Notes: generated from the letters alone by a model not told the origin. Counted from the first letter of the stretch, positions 47,645-57,325 are shown. The stretch: DNA of 64,000 bases from Rheinheimera sp. EpRS3 (GCF_001513785.1 NZ_LNQS01000009.1:1-64000), one strand, 5' to 3'. Numbers and translations: made by a program.

Positions 47645-50600
47645 ATGACTTCAGAGCGTTTGTCGCTGTTAAGCGCAGCGCTGTTGACGGTATTTGCCGC
47701 CAGTAGCCACGCCGACCAGACCAGCCCCTTGCAAGGTATCCAGGATAAAACCCCCAATTTAATCGCCCTGACCGGTGCCACGGTCTATACCGAACCCGGT
47801 AAAAAACTGGAAAATGCCACCGTATTAATTGCCGATGGCCGCATCAGTGCGGTAGGCACCAGTGTAAAGGTGCCAGCGGGCTATCAACAAATTGATGCCA
47901 GCCGCTATACGCTGTATCCGGGCTTTATCGACCCTTATACCCAATATGGTATTGAGGCAGCCAAGCCAGCCAAACCCGGCAGCTATCGTGATGCGCCGGT
48001 GTATAAAAATGAGCGCAAAGGTGGCAATGCCAGCAATGACGCCATTCATGCCCAGCAGCGTTGGGTAAGTGAATTTAAGCCTGATGCCAAAGCTGCAGAG
48101 GCTTTACGCAAACTCGGTTTTACTGCCACGCAGTCAGCCCGTTTTGATGGTATTTTCCGCGGCCAGGCTTTTGTCAGCTCCTTAGGTGAAGGTTTACCAA
48201 ATCAACTGGTACTAAAAGCTGATGGCCCGCAATTTATGGCTTTTAGCAAAGGTTCGTCAAAGCAAAGTTACCCGTCATCGTTGATGGGCAGTATGGCGCT
48301 TATCCGCCAGACATTAAGTGACGCCAACTGGTACAGCCAGGCTTACGGTAAAACCGATGTGCGTTATTTTAACCAGCCGGTTGAATTTAATGTGGCACTG
48401 CAAAACCTGGCCAATATTAACCAGCAAGGCGCGGTGTTTGAAACCGGTGACGACAGATCCTTACTGCGCGCTCACTTGTTGTTAAATGAGTTCAAACTGA
48501 ACAATGCCGCTATGGTGGGTTCTGGTTTTGAATATGTGCGGCTGGATGAAATTAAAGCCACCGGGCGCAGCCTTATTTTACCACTTAACTTCCCTGCGGC
48601 GCCTGCGGTAGAGCAGGTGGCCGATCAGCTGGATGTGAACCTGGCCGATTTACGCCACTGGGAGCGCGCACCTGCAAACGCTGCGGCCCTGGCGCAGGCT
48701 GGCGTGCCTTTTGCACTAACCACCTACAAGTTAAAAGACACTAAAGACTTCTGGCCTAATTTACGCAAAGCCGTGCAGTATGGTTTATCTGCCGACACCG
48801 CTTTGGCTGCATTAACCACAGTGCCAGCCCGTTTGAGTGGCGTAGCCGACAAGCTGGGTAAAATTGCCCCTGGTTATCAGGCCGACTTAGTGCTGGCCAG
48901 CGGCGATTTATTTGCTGATGGCGAAATTGTGGCCACCTGGGTGCGTGGCCAGCAGCACAATATTAAAGCCATAACCCCGGTAGACTTTGCCGGCGATTAC
49001 CAACTGTCTGTTGCAGGTAAGGCTGTTAAAGTTACCTTAACCGGCCATGCCGATAAACTCAGTGGCTCTGCCGTGTTACAGGCTGGCGGCGCTGCAGCAA
49101 AAAGCGTCAAGTTAGAGCATATTCACAGCCAACAGCAACTGTTGCAGTTTAACCTGAATCTGGCTGAGCTTACCGGCGATAAGCAGGTAGCGCAGTTTAG
49201 CGGCAAGTTAGCGGATAACAGCCTGACAGGTAAATGGCAGCTTGGCAGCAGCACCGAGTTGGTAACGGCACAGCGTCAGCCGCTGACAGAAAGCCCGGCC
49301 AAAACCGCAGCCAGCAAGCCAGACACCGTGATGCTGTCTAAATTAACTTTCCCTAACCGAGCTTACGGCTTACCGGTCTTAGCTAAACAACAGAATGTGC
49401 ATATTAAAAATGTCACAGTCTGGACAGCAGAAAAAGACGGTATCCTTGAAAATACCGACGTGATAGTGCGCAACGGCAAGTTCGATAAGATTGGTCAAAA
49501 CTTGGGTACGCCAGGTGGTTTTGACGTTATCGACGGCACCGGCATGCACCTTACGCCCGGTATTATCGACGAGCACTCGCATGTCGCTATTGAGGCCGGT
49601 GTCAATGAAGGTACCGATGCAGTAACCTCAGAAGTGCGTATTGCTGATGTAATAAACCCGGAAGATATTAACCTGTATCGTGGTTTAGCCGGTGGTACTA
49701 CTACCGCACAGCTGCTGCACGGCAGTGCCAACCCTATTGGTGGCCAGGCTCAGGTTATTCAGTTTCGTTGGGGCGAAAATGCTCAGGGGCTGAAAATGAA
49801 AGCCGCACCGCCAAGTATTAAATTTGCTCTGGGTGAAAACGTTAAACAATCTAACTGGGGTGATGCCTTTACCGAGCGTTATCCGCAAACCCGTGTTGGT
49901 GTTGAAACCACCATTCGTGATGCTTTTGTTGCCGCCAAAGAGTACAAAGCCAAACTGGCAGCTTATGACAAACTGTCTAAACGCCAGCGCGAGCAGGTAG
50001 CGCCGCCACGTATTGATTACCGCTTAGAAGCACTGGTAGAAATTCTGGATAAGCAGCGTTTTATTCATACCCACTCTTATGTAGCGTCAGAAATTCTGAT
50101 GTTGATTGAGCTGGCCGATGAGATGGGCTTTAACATCACTACTTTTACCCACATTCTGGAAGGCTATAAAACCGCCAAAGAAATGCAGGCCCATGGTGCC
50201 AGCGCTTCTACCTTTGCCGACTGGTGGGCGTATAAAATGGAAGTACAGGATGCCATTCCAACTAACGCCTGCTTAATGGCCGAACAGGGGATGAATGTCA
50301 GCATTAACTCAGACGATGCTGGTTTACAGCGCCGCCTGAACCAGGAAGCGGCTAAATCAGTGATGTACTGTGGTATGGACGAGCACGAAGCACTGAAAAT
50401 GGTCACCATTAACCCGGCGATGCAGCTGAAAATAGACAAGGTTACCGGTTCAATTAAAGCCGGTAAGCAGGCCGATTTTGTGCTGTGGAACACCCATCCG
50501 CTATCGGTATACAGCCAGGCACAACAAACCTGGATTGAAGGTACTAAGTACTTCGATATCAATACGGATAAACAGCTGCAACAACAGCTGGAAGCTGAAA

Positions 50601-50764
50601 AAACTGCGCTGATCCAAAAAGTGCTGAGCGCAGATGACAGCGCTAAAGCCGGCAGCAAAGATGCTTACAAGCAGGATGAACCAGAATGGCACTGTGAAGA
50701 TCAGGGCGACTGGTGGAACATCGGCAGTTATATTCACAGCCACGGCCATGGCCACAAACACTAA
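47645..50764 (+). CDS. Exported double amidohydrolase-family protein
   Basis: The 1039-residue protein has a signal peptide (LLSAALLTVFAASSHA) and two amidohydrolase modules. The N-terminal one (about 30-440) lost the metal-binding HxH: the matching segment reads LYPGFIDPYTQYG. The C-terminal one (about 570-1000) keeps H644-S-H646, H808/H810, H836 and D890, so it is probably the active one. The protein ends in a His-rich tail (IHSHGHGHKH). Possible activities are imidazolonepropionase-, dipeptidase- or prolidase-like; the substrate is unknown. A second family member follows after 11 bases. Confidence 0.85.
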   Translation: MTSERLSLLSAALLTVFAASSHADQTSPLQGIQDKTPNLIALTGATVYTEPGKKLENATVLIADGRISAVGTSVKVPAGYQQIDASRYTLYPGFIDPYTQYGIEAAKPAKPGSYRDAPVYKNERKGGNASNDAIHAQQRWVSEFKPDAKAAEALRKLGFTATQSARFDGIFRGQAFVSSLGEGLPNQLVLKADGPQFMAFSKGSSKQSYPSSLMGSMALIRQTLSDANWYSQAYGKTDVRYFNQPVEFNVALQNLANINQQGAVFETGDDRSLLRAHLLLNEFKLNNAAMVGSGFEYVRLDEIKATGRSLILPLNFPAAPAVEQVADQLDVNLADLRHWERAPANAAALAQAGVPFALTTYKLKDTKDFWPNLRKAVQYGLSADTALAALTTVPARLSGVADKLGKIAPGYQADLVLASGDLFADGEIVATWVRGQQHNIKAITPVDFAGDYQLSVAGKAVKVTLTGHADKLSGSAVLQAGGAAAKSVKLEHIHSQQQLLQFNLNLAELTGDKQVAQFSGKLADNSLTGKWQLGSSTELVTAQRQPLTESPAKTAASKPDTVMLSKLTFPNRAYGLPVLAKQQNVHIKNVTVWTAEKDGILENTDVIVRNGKFDKIGQNLGTPGGFDVIDGTGMHLTPGIIDEHSHVAIEAGVNEGTDAVTSEVRIADVINPEDINLYRGLAGGTTTAQLLHGSANPIGGQAQVIQFRWGENAQGLKMKAAPPSIKFALGENVKQSNWGDAFTERYPQTRVGVETTIRDAFVAAKEYKAKLAAYDKLSKRQREQVAPPRIDYRLEALVEILDKQRFIHTHSYVASEILMLIELADEMGFNITTFTHILEGYKTAKEMQAHGASASTFADWWAYKMEVQDAIPTNACLMAEQGMNVSINSDDAGLQRRLNQEAAKSVMYCGMDEHEALKMVTINPAMQLKIDKVTGSIKAGKQADFVLWNTHPLSVYSQAQQTWIEGTKYFDINTDKQLQQQLEAEKTALIQKVLSADDSAKAGSKDAYKQDEPEWHCEDQGDWWNIGSYIHSHGHGHKH

Positions 50765-50775
50765 GGAGCAGCAGC

Positions 50776-52080
50776 ATGAAACTTTCTAAAACCTGTTTAA
50801 GCCTGTTTGCTGCCTTAGCAGGCAGCCTGAGCGGCACACAAGCACTGGCGCACGATATGGTGCCGGGTAAAGCGGCCGAAGGCCCGTTACTGTTAACCGG
50901 CCTGACCATTCATACCGTAACCGATGGTGTAAAAACCGACAGTGATGTATTAATTGTGGACGGTAAAATTGCGGCTGTTGGCCAAAACCTGAGCGCGCCG
51001 CAAGGCGCAACGGTGCTGGCGCTGGACGGCAAACACCTGTATCCGGGCCTGATAGCCCTGGCTAACCAGCTGGGCTTAATTGAAATAGAGGCTGTGCGCT
51101 CTACCGACGATTCGCGTGAAGTAACCCAGACTAACCCGGATATTAAAGCCAAAGTGGGCTACAACGCCGACTCAGAGGTTATCCCAACCATTCGCAGCAA
51201 TGGTTTTGCCTACAGCATGATTTACCCGGACGGCAGTATGCTGATGGGCCAGTCCAGCCTGATGCAGTTAGATGCGTGGAATTATCAGGATGCTGTAGTC
51301 GCTGACGGCACCGGTTTGCATGTGCGCTGGCCTAATGCCAGTACGCTGGGTTCGCGCTGGAACCCAAAACCGGCCGACGAAGTGCGCAAAGCCAATGCTG
51401 AGCAACTGGCTAAACTGCAGCAGTATTTTCAGGCAGCAAAAGCATATTATGATGCTGAGCAAGCCGGGTTAAACAGAGGCATAGACTCGCGCTGGCATGA
51501 AATGCTGGCCGTGTTTAAAGGTGAACGGCCACTGTTTGTGCATGCCGATGACGAGCGGCAAATTCGCCAGGCTATGTTGCTGGCTAAAGAGTACAACCTT
51601 AAGCTGATTATTGTTGGCGGCCGTGACAGCTGGCGCCTGGCCGATGAGCTGGCAGCAGCTAAAGTGGCAGTTATTTACACTGCACCTTATGGTTTACCCA
51701 GCCGTGGCGATGAAAACTACAGCCGGGCGTTTACCGTGCCGAAAACTTTGCAGGATGCCGGTGTTAACTACGCGTTGTCGCTTGATGGTTACTGGGATAC
51801 CCGCAATCTGGTATTTGCAGCAGGCCAGGCCATAAGCTTTGGGTTAACACCAGAGCAGGCGTTACGTTCTGTTACCATTAATGCCGCGCAAATTGCCGGT
51901 GTTGCCGATAAAATTGGCAGCATTGAAGTAGGCAAAGCTGCCAGCCTGGTCGTGTCTGACGGAGATATTTTCGATTATCTGGGTCACAAGGTCACTCACT
52001 TGTGGATTGATGGCCGGGAAGTTGACTTAAACAACCGCCATAAGCAGTTACACGACAAATATAAGCAACGGATAAACTAA
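50776..52080 (+). CDS. Exported amidohydrolase-family protein lacking metal ligands
   Basis: A 434-residue protein starting at ATG 50776 (AAGGAG at 50763-50768) with a signal peptide ending SGTQALA. The family frame is clear: VLALDGKHLYPGLIAL near the start, and FGLTPEQALRSVTINAAQIAGVADKIGSIEVGKAASLVVSDGDIF near the end. However, the HxH after the first strand is replaced by ALANQLG and no other His set is evident. It resembles the degenerate N-terminal half of the preceding protein and may be a non-catalytic partner. Confidence 0.82.
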   Translation: MKLSKTCLSLFAALAGSLSGTQALAHDMVPGKAAEGPLLLTGLTIHTVTDGVKTDSDVLIVDGKIAAVGQNLSAPQGATVLALDGKHLYPGLIALANQLGLIEIEAVRSTDDSREVTQTNPDIKAKVGYNADSEVIPTIRSNGFAYSMIYPDGSMLMGQSSLMQLDAWNYQDAVVADGTGLHVRWPNASTLGSRWNPKPADEVRKANAEQLAKLQQYFQAAKAYYDAEQAGLNRGIDSRWHEMLAVFKGERPLFVHADDERQIRQAMLLAKEYNLKLIIVGGRDSWRLADELAAAKVAVIYTAPYGLPSRGDENYSRAFTVPKTLQDAGVNYALSLDGYWDTRNLVFAAGQAISFGLTPEQALRSVTINAAQIAGVADKIGSIEVGKAASLVVSDGDIFDYLGHKVTHLWIDGREVDLNNRHKQLHDKYKQRIN

Positions 52081-52146
52081 GCTGGATCTGTTGCCGTAAA
52101 GTCAGTGCCAGCTCATGCTGGCACTGTTGTTTTTAAAGGAAACCCT

Positions 52147-53829
52147 ATGAAAAGCAAATTTATACCCGCTGCATTGCTATTGGCTGTAGTAGCCGGTTGT
52201 GCTGCTACGCAGTCATCAGATCCAGCCCCCGCTGCTACGGCGGCAAGCGCTAAAGCCATTGAAGCCCATATGCAGTTTTTGGCCGCGGATGAGCTGGCCG
52301 GGCGTGAAACCGGTAGTAAAGAGCATGAAATTGCCTCGTTGTATATTGCCACGCAATTACAGGCACTGGGCCTGGAGCCCGCAGGTGATAATGGCAGCTA
52401 TTACCAGCGTGTGCCGCTGCGCCAGGCGCGTTTAGCACAGGAAAGCGCTAAATTTACCCTGCATACCGATGGCAAAGATACACAGCTTAGTTACCCCAAG
52501 GCCTTTTTTACCGGCCCGAGTTTGCAGTACAACCAAACCGACATTACCGCACCGCTGGTGTTTGCCGGTTATGGCATGGTATCGGAAGAGTTTGGTTTAA
52601 ATGACTACGCTAATCTGGATGTAAAAGGCAAGATAGTCGTGCTGCTAACTGGCCGGCCGGACAGCCTGCCAAGTGAAGAAGCGGCGCACTTAAGCAGCCA
52701 GAAGACCCGTTTAGCAGCAGAGCGCGGTGCAGTAGGTATTATTACCGTGCACACCCCGGCTCAGGAAAAAGTGCGGCCTTATGCCAACAGCCTGTTGTAT
52801 TTAAATACTCCGGGCATGGAGTGGCTGCAAGCCGATGGTACGCCGGCTGACAGCTTCCCGGATTTAAAAGGTGGAGCCTACGTGCATCATGAAGCCGCTG
52901 CTGCACTGTTTGCCAAAGCGCCGCAATCGCTGGCGGATATTTTTACCCAACTGGAAAACAAGCAAAACCCTGTGGGATTTCAGCTTGGTGTATCGGCTAG
53001 CTTAAGCCGTAGCAGCAGCCATGAAGATATTTCCAGCCCCAACGTTATTGCGGTATTACCGGGTTCGGATCCTGTACTGAAAGATGAGTACGTTGTGGTC
53101 ACGGCGCACTCTGATCATATTGGCTACAGCAACGACTTACGCAACGAAGATAAAATTAACAATGGCGCCATGGATAACGCTGCCGGTGTGTCTATTTTAC
53201 TGGAAACCGCGCGTTTATTTGCCCAGTTGCCGGTAAAACCAAAGCGTTCGATTTTGTTTGTGGTGGTAACCGGTGAAGAGAAAGGCTTACTGGGTGCCGA
53301 TTACTTTGCGCATTTCCCCACCCGGCCAATAGATAAACTGGTGGCTAACGTTAACCTGGATATGCCGGTATTACTGTATCCGTTTGCCGATATGATCGCT
53401 TTTGGTGCTAACCATTCGTCGCTGGGTAAAGTGGTAGAAAACGCCGCGGCGAAAGAGGGCATAGCGCTAAGCGCAGATCCTATGCCGGAGCAGGCTATTT
53501 TTACCCGCTCAGATCACTATACCCTGGTGAAAAAAGGCGTACCGGCAGTATTTTTAATGACCGGTTTTAAATCGCAGGATCCAAAGCAGGATGGCGGTAA
53601 AATCTGGGCCAGTTTTTTTGCCAAGCACTATCATAAGCCATCAGATGATATTCCCAGCCTGATTAAAGACTACGGTGCAATCCGCTATGACGCTGGTGCG
53701 GTGTTTGCCAATATTAACTTTAATATTGCGCTGGATATTGCCAACACCACGCAGCGACCTTACTGGTTAAAAGACAGCTTTTTTAACGGCGCCGTTGGCC
53801 AGCCGTATAATCGTGAAGCGGTGAAGTAA
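52147..53829 (+). CDS. M28-family zinc aminopeptidase lipoprotein
   Basis: From ATG 52147 (AAAGGA upstream) this 560-residue protein has a lipobox ending VVAGC (Cys18). A PA-type insertion (about 130-260) is followed by the M28 domain with metal motifs VTAHSDHIG, NGAMDNAAGVS, VTGEEKGLLGADYF and FTRSDHYTL. It should cleave N-terminal residues from peptides at the cell envelope. It lies 66 bases after the amidohydrolase pair, so all three may form a peptide- or amide-degrading unit. Confidence 0.92.
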   Translation: MKSKFIPAALLLAVVAGCAATQSSDPAPAATAASAKAIEAHMQFLAADELAGRETGSKEHEIASLYIATQLQALGLEPAGDNGSYYQRVPLRQARLAQESAKFTLHTDGKDTQLSYPKAFFTGPSLQYNQTDITAPLVFAGYGMVSEEFGLNDYANLDVKGKIVVLLTGRPDSLPSEEAAHLSSQKTRLAAERGAVGIITVHTPAQEKVRPYANSLLYLNTPGMEWLQADGTPADSFPDLKGGAYVHHEAAAALFAKAPQSLADIFTQLENKQNPVGFQLGVSASLSRSSSHEDISSPNVIAVLPGSDPVLKDEYVVVTAHSDHIGYSNDLRNEDKINNGAMDNAAGVSILLETARLFAQLPVKPKRSILFVVVTGEEKGLLGADYFAHFPTRPIDKLVANVNLDMPVLLYPFADMIAFGANHSSLGKVVENAAAKEGIALSADPMPEQAIFTRSDHYTLVKKGVPAVFLMTGFKSQDPKQDGGKIWASFFAKHYHKPSDDIPSLIKDYGAIRYDAGAVFANINFNIALDIANTTQRPYWLKDSFFNGAVGQPYNREAVK

Positions 53830-53856
53830 GGCTCTACTCAACGACACTGATATAGA

Positions 53857-53954
53857 GAACCGGTTTGCTCTAAGCTAACCGTTGAAGCCCAGGACGGGCT
53901 GAGACGAGCCCCCAGGGATGGGTTTACGGCGTGTTAGCGTGAGCAAACCGGTTC
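53857..53954. repeat. Long palindromic element (candidate REP/MITE-like repeat)
   Basis: GAACCGGTTTGCTC-TAA-GCTAAC (53857-53879) is the inverted match of GTTAGC-GT-GAGCAAACCGGTTC (53933-53954). The only difference is a one-base change in spacer length. Inside, AGCCC/GGGCT and CCCAGGGATGGG form smaller palindromes. It lies between the M28 and yciH genes with no coding capacity and no T run, so it is not a plain terminator. Confidence 0.75.
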
Positions 53955-53993
53955 GGCTTTACTGCGCAGGACTCTGATGTTCAGGATGTGGCG

Positions 53994-54392
53994 TCAACCA
54001 CCAGCCCATTTAGTTTTAAAGCCCTCGGCCTGTAATAACTGCTCTACCAGCTCGCGCTTATCGCCCTGAATTTCAATCACGCCATCTTTTACTGCACCGC
54101 CACAGGCACATTTCTTTTTCAGTCTCGCTGCCAGCAACACCAGTTCGTCATGTGGTTTGGCAATACCGCTAATAGTCAATACCGCCTTGCCACCGCGGCC
54201 TTTGGTTTCGCGCCTTATGCGCACTGCGCCATCGGCAAAAGCTTCTGCCACCGGTTTGACTGCGGGTTTTGCATTTATTTTGCCGCTGTCGGTGCTGTAC
54301 ACCAGATTCGTATCGTCTTTTACTGCAGCAGTTGCACCTGCCGGGTTCATTTTTGCCTGCCAGTCGGCCAGTGAAATTTTATTGCCTGCCAT
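53994..54392 (-). CDS. yciH: SUI1/eIF1-family translation factor YciH
   Basis: This 132-residue protein has a C-terminal SUI1 domain: VRIRRETKGRGGKAVLTISGI, LKKKCACGGAVKDGVIEIQGD and QLLQAEGFKTKWAGG. It matches E. coli YciH, a homologue of eIF1 that can influence initiation-site selection. The N-terminal 50 residues are low-complexity and Ala/Lys-rich. A possible palindromic repeat lies downstream. Confidence 0.9.
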   Translation of the reverse strand: MAGNKISLADWQAKMNPAGATAAVKDDTNLVYSTDSGKINAKPAVKPVAEAFADGAVRIRRETKGRGGKAVLTISGIAKPHDELVLLAARLKKKCACGGAVKDGVIEIQGDKRELVEQLLQAEGFKTKWAGG

Positions 54393-54545
54393 AAGTGGGT
54401 TCGCTTACTTTACTTCGCTTACTTTACACAGCTGTCAGCTTAAACATCCACTTAAGCCGCGGCAACAATTTCCTTAACTTGTTGCCGACTGACTTGGTTT
54501 TTCAACCGCTTCTGGTAGAATGTTCAGCAACTTTTAGAAATCTGG

Positions 54546-55265
54546 ATGGCTATAATGTCACGAGATGCTGTTTCTGTATCAGACTATGTTGCACACGCCG
54601 GTATACAGGCGTATCTGGACGACGTTTCACTGGCGGCTTTTGCTGAAAAAGTACAACAGCGCCAAACCGAACTGAAGGCTTTTTTAACAGCAACAACTGC
54701 GCCTGCGGTGCAATGGCAATATAAAGTGCCGGAGTTAGGCGAGGGCGGCGCTTGCTCGCTGTTTGGCCAACTGGCAGATGAGCCCTATGATTTAACGGCA
54801 ATTTTGGGTGGGCAAAATGCGGCCAATCAGCATGCACTTACACAGCTAAGCCTTATTGCTGCATTTTACCGCGAACATTCTGCACTGGACTGGTTTGGTA
54901 TTTATCAGGCCCGTGCCAACGGCGCAGGTGAGCTTGTGCTGGTAAAACTGGCTTATTATGGTGCGCCATCGCGCGCTGAATTTCCGTTAAATAGTGAATT
55001 TGCCAAAATCAGTAATAACAGCACGGTAGGTTTAAGCGGCAAAGCCAAAGTTATTAATGATGTGGCGGCTTATTTAGGCACAGGTGGCGAATATTACACC
55101 TGCGATCCTAAAGTGCAGGCTGAGGCTTGTTTGCCTCTGTTTAGCCAATCAGGCAAAATAGCCGGCATTGTCGATGCAGAAGATTTTAATAAAAACGTAT
55201 TTACGGCGGATGCTTTGGCTTTACTGGTGGCGGTATGTTTAACCGTGCCGGCGTATTTACCATAA
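54546..55265 (+). CDS. GAF-domain protein of unknown function
   Basis: A 239-residue soluble protein. The second half resembles a GAF domain like that of free methionine-(R)-sulfoxide reductase relatives: LDWFGIYQARA, GLSGKAKVINDVAAYLGTG, CDPKVQAEACLPLFSQSGKIAGIVDAEDF. It retains several cysteines in this region (YTCDP and EACLPL). A ligand-sensing or redox role is possible but not shown. ATG 54546 is used; ATG 54555 is equally possible and no clear ribosome site decides. The aminotransferase gene follows after 41 bases. Confidence 0.72.
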   Translation: MAIMSRDAVSVSDYVAHAGIQAYLDDVSLAAFAEKVQQRQTELKAFLTATTAPAVQWQYKVPELGEGGACSLFGQLADEPYDLTAILGGQNAANQHALTQLSLIAAFYREHSALDWFGIYQARANGAGELVLVKLAYYGAPSRAEFPLNSEFAKISNNSTVGLSGKAKVINDVAAYLGTGGEYYTCDPKVQAEACLPLFSQSGKIAGIVDAEDFNKNVFTADALALLVAVCLTVPAYLP

Positions 55266-55306
55266 CCGTAGCTTTTTTCATGCAACTTTAACTCAGGTAG
55301 AACACT

Positions 55307-56503
55307 ATGTTTGCTCAGTTACAACCGGTGGCAACCGATCCAATTCTAGGTTTAATGGCAGCTTATAAAGAAGACACAAACCCGAACAAAGTAGACCTCG
55401 GCGTAGGGGTGTATAAAGACGAGCAAGGCCATACGGCGGTACTGAAATGCGTAAAAGAAGCTGAAGCGCTGCGCCTGAAGCAGGAAGACAGCAAAACCTA
55501 TATCGGTATGGCCGGTGATTTGGGCTTTAATGCCCACATCGAAAAACTGGCGTTTGGCATTGGCCACAAAGTATTGCTGGCTAACCGTGTTACTACAGCA
55601 CATACCCCAGGCGGCACAGGCGCACTACGCGTCGCGGCTGAGTTTATTAAAAAAGCTAACCCGAATGCGACTATTTGGGTAACCAGCCCAACCTGGGCTA
55701 ACCATATCTCTATGTTTAAAGCCGCTGGCCTGAACGTAAAAGAATACACTTATTACGATTATGACACCAAAGGCCTGAACGAAGACGCTATGTTTGCCGA
55801 GCTTGCTACAGTGCCGGCTGGCGATGTAGTGCTGGTGCATGCTTGTTGCCATAACCCCAGCGGGATGGATTTAACCTTTGCCCAGTGGCAGCGTTTTACT
55901 GATATCGCCAAAGAGCGTGGTTTTACGCCTTTAGTTGATATGGCCTATCAGGGGTTTGGTACCGGCCTGGATGAAGACGCCAAAGGCTTGCGCTATCTGG
56001 CAGATAACGTTGATGAGATGATTCTGTGCAGCTCGTGCTCAAAAAACTTTGGCTTATACCGTGAGCGTATTGGTGCAGTATCTATCGTTGCAGTAGATAG
56101 CAAAGTAGCGGATGTTGCCAAAGTAAACCTGTTAAGTGTAGTGCGCAGTATTTATTCTATGCCACCGGCACATGGTGCCATTATTGTTGCCAATATTCTT
56201 GATAGCAATGAGCTAACCAGCTTGTGGCATCAGGAACTGGCCGAAATGCGTAATCGCATTAACAACTACCGCCAGCTGATTATCGACACTCTGGCTGCTG
56301 AAGGTGTACAGCAGGATTTCAGCTTTATTACCCGTCAGCACGGTATGTTCAGCTTTTTAGGTATTAACAAAGCGCAAATTGACCGCCTGCGCAGCGAATT
56401 CAGCATTTATATGGTGGGTTCAAGTCGGGTCAGTATTGCTGGTTTAAACCACAGCAATATTAATTACTTCGCTAAATCAGTGGCAACAGTATTAAAAGGC
56501 TAG
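55307..56503 (+). CDS. Aspartate/aromatic aminotransferase (class I)
   Basis: A 398-residue PLP enzyme close to E. coli AspC and TyrB (about 396). It has VDLGVGVYKDEQG, TPGGTGALRVAAEF, ACCHNPSGMDLT, the lysine loop SSCSKNFGLYRERIG (Schiff-base Lys in SKNFGLY) and the C-terminal substrate Arg in SSRVSIAGLN. It transfers amino groups between glutamate and oxaloacetate and probably also Phe/Tyr keto acids. This would complete the pathway begun by aroF-tyrA and pheA. AspC versus TyrB cannot be decided by eye. Confidence 0.93.
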   Translation: MFAQLQPVATDPILGLMAAYKEDTNPNKVDLGVGVYKDEQGHTAVLKCVKEAEALRLKQEDSKTYIGMAGDLGFNAHIEKLAFGIGHKVLLANRVTTAHTPGGTGALRVAAEFIKKANPNATIWVTSPTWANHISMFKAAGLNVKEYTYYDYDTKGLNEDAMFAELATVPAGDVVLVHACCHNPSGMDLTFAQWQRFTDIAKERGFTPLVDMAYQGFGTGLDEDAKGLRYLADNVDEMILCSSCSKNFGLYRERIGAVSIVAVDSKVADVAKVNLLSVVRSIYSMPPAHGAIIVANILDSNELTSLWHQELAEMRNRINNYRQLIIDTLAAEGVQQDFSFITRQHGMFSFLGINKAQIDRLRSEFSIYMVGSSRVSIAGLNHSNINYFAKSVATVLKG

Positions 56504-56532
56504 GCTGGTTTTATACAGCAAAGTGAGTAAAT

Positions 56533-56575
56533 AAAACGGCCTCTTGCGCCTTACCGCGCAAGAGGCCGTTTTGTT
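56533..56575. terminator. Strong bidirectional terminator between aminotransferase and yciK
   Basis: A 17-bp perfect stem, AAAACGGCCTCTTGCGC (56533-56549) with its complement at 56556-56572, has A and T runs on each side. Confidence 0.92.
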
Positions 56576-56581
56576 ATGCAG

Positions 56582-57325
56582 CTATTTTACCTGTGCATCT
56601 ATAGTCTGGCCGTTAACAGTAATGCTGTCGTCACTCATCAGATAAACATAAAGCCACATTAAATCCGCCGGGGTTTTTAACAGGTTAACATCTTCGCCCG
56701 GATAGGCACGGCTGCGCATTTTGGTGCGGGTCGCACCCGGGTTAATGCAGTTTATCCGCACGGTGCTGTTGTCATACTCATCTGCAATAACCTGCATCAG
56801 GCCTTCTGTGGCGAACTTAGATACCGCATAAGGACCCCAGAACGCACGGCCTTTACGGCCAACGCCGGAAGAGGTAAAAACGACAGATGCCTGAGCGGAT
56901 AATTTTAGTGCCGGCATTAATGCCTGTGTCATCAGCATTGGCGCGGTGACATTAACCTGCATAATGTCTTGCCAGGTGGGCAAGTCAATATGTTCAAATG
57001 GGCTTAACACACCCAGAATACCGGCGTTATGCAGTACACCGTCCAGTTTGCCGAATTCAGCGGTAATAGTGGCAGCCATATCGCGGTAATGTTTCGCGGT
57101 AGCACCTTTTAAATCAAGCGGCACTATAGCTGGCTCTTTACCACCATTGGCCACTATTTCATCATAAACTGCGGTTAGCTTGCTGACTGTTTTGCCCAGC
57201 AGGATAACGCTGGCACCGAAACGGGCATAGGTTAATGCCGCTTCTTTACCAATGCCATCACCGGCACCGGTAACTAAAATTACTTTGTCTTTTAATGCAT
57301 CTGTAGCTGCTTGATAATTGTGCAT
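56582..57325 (-). CDS. yciK: Short-chain dehydrogenase/reductase YciK
   Basis: A 247-residue SDR close to E. coli YciK. The cofactor motif is VTGAGDGIGKEAA (TGxxxGIG), followed by VLHNAGILG, then Ser in FTSSGVGRKG and catalytic YAVSK (YxxxK), and NCINPGATRTKM. The substrate is unknown. In E. coli yciK is divergent from sohB; here a surface lipase gene lies between them. Confidence 0.92.
   Translation of the reverse strand: MHNYQAATDALKDKVILVTGAGDGIGKEAALTYARFGASVILLGKTVSKLTAVYDEIVANGGKEPAIVPLDLKGATAKHYRDMAATITAEFGKLDGVLHNAGILGVLSPFEHIDLPTWQDIMQVNVTAPMLMTQALMPALKLSAQASVVFTSSGVGRKGRAFWGPYAVSKFATEGLMQVIADEYDNSTVRINCINPGATRTKMRSRAYPGEDVNLLKTPADLMWLYVYLMSDDSITVNGQTIDAQVK

Noticed and set aside
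49495..50658. Several long minus-strand frames inside the amidohydrolase gene
   Set aside because: They overlap a clear conserved coding sequence and show the Ser/Ala/Cys-rich composition of antisense shadows.
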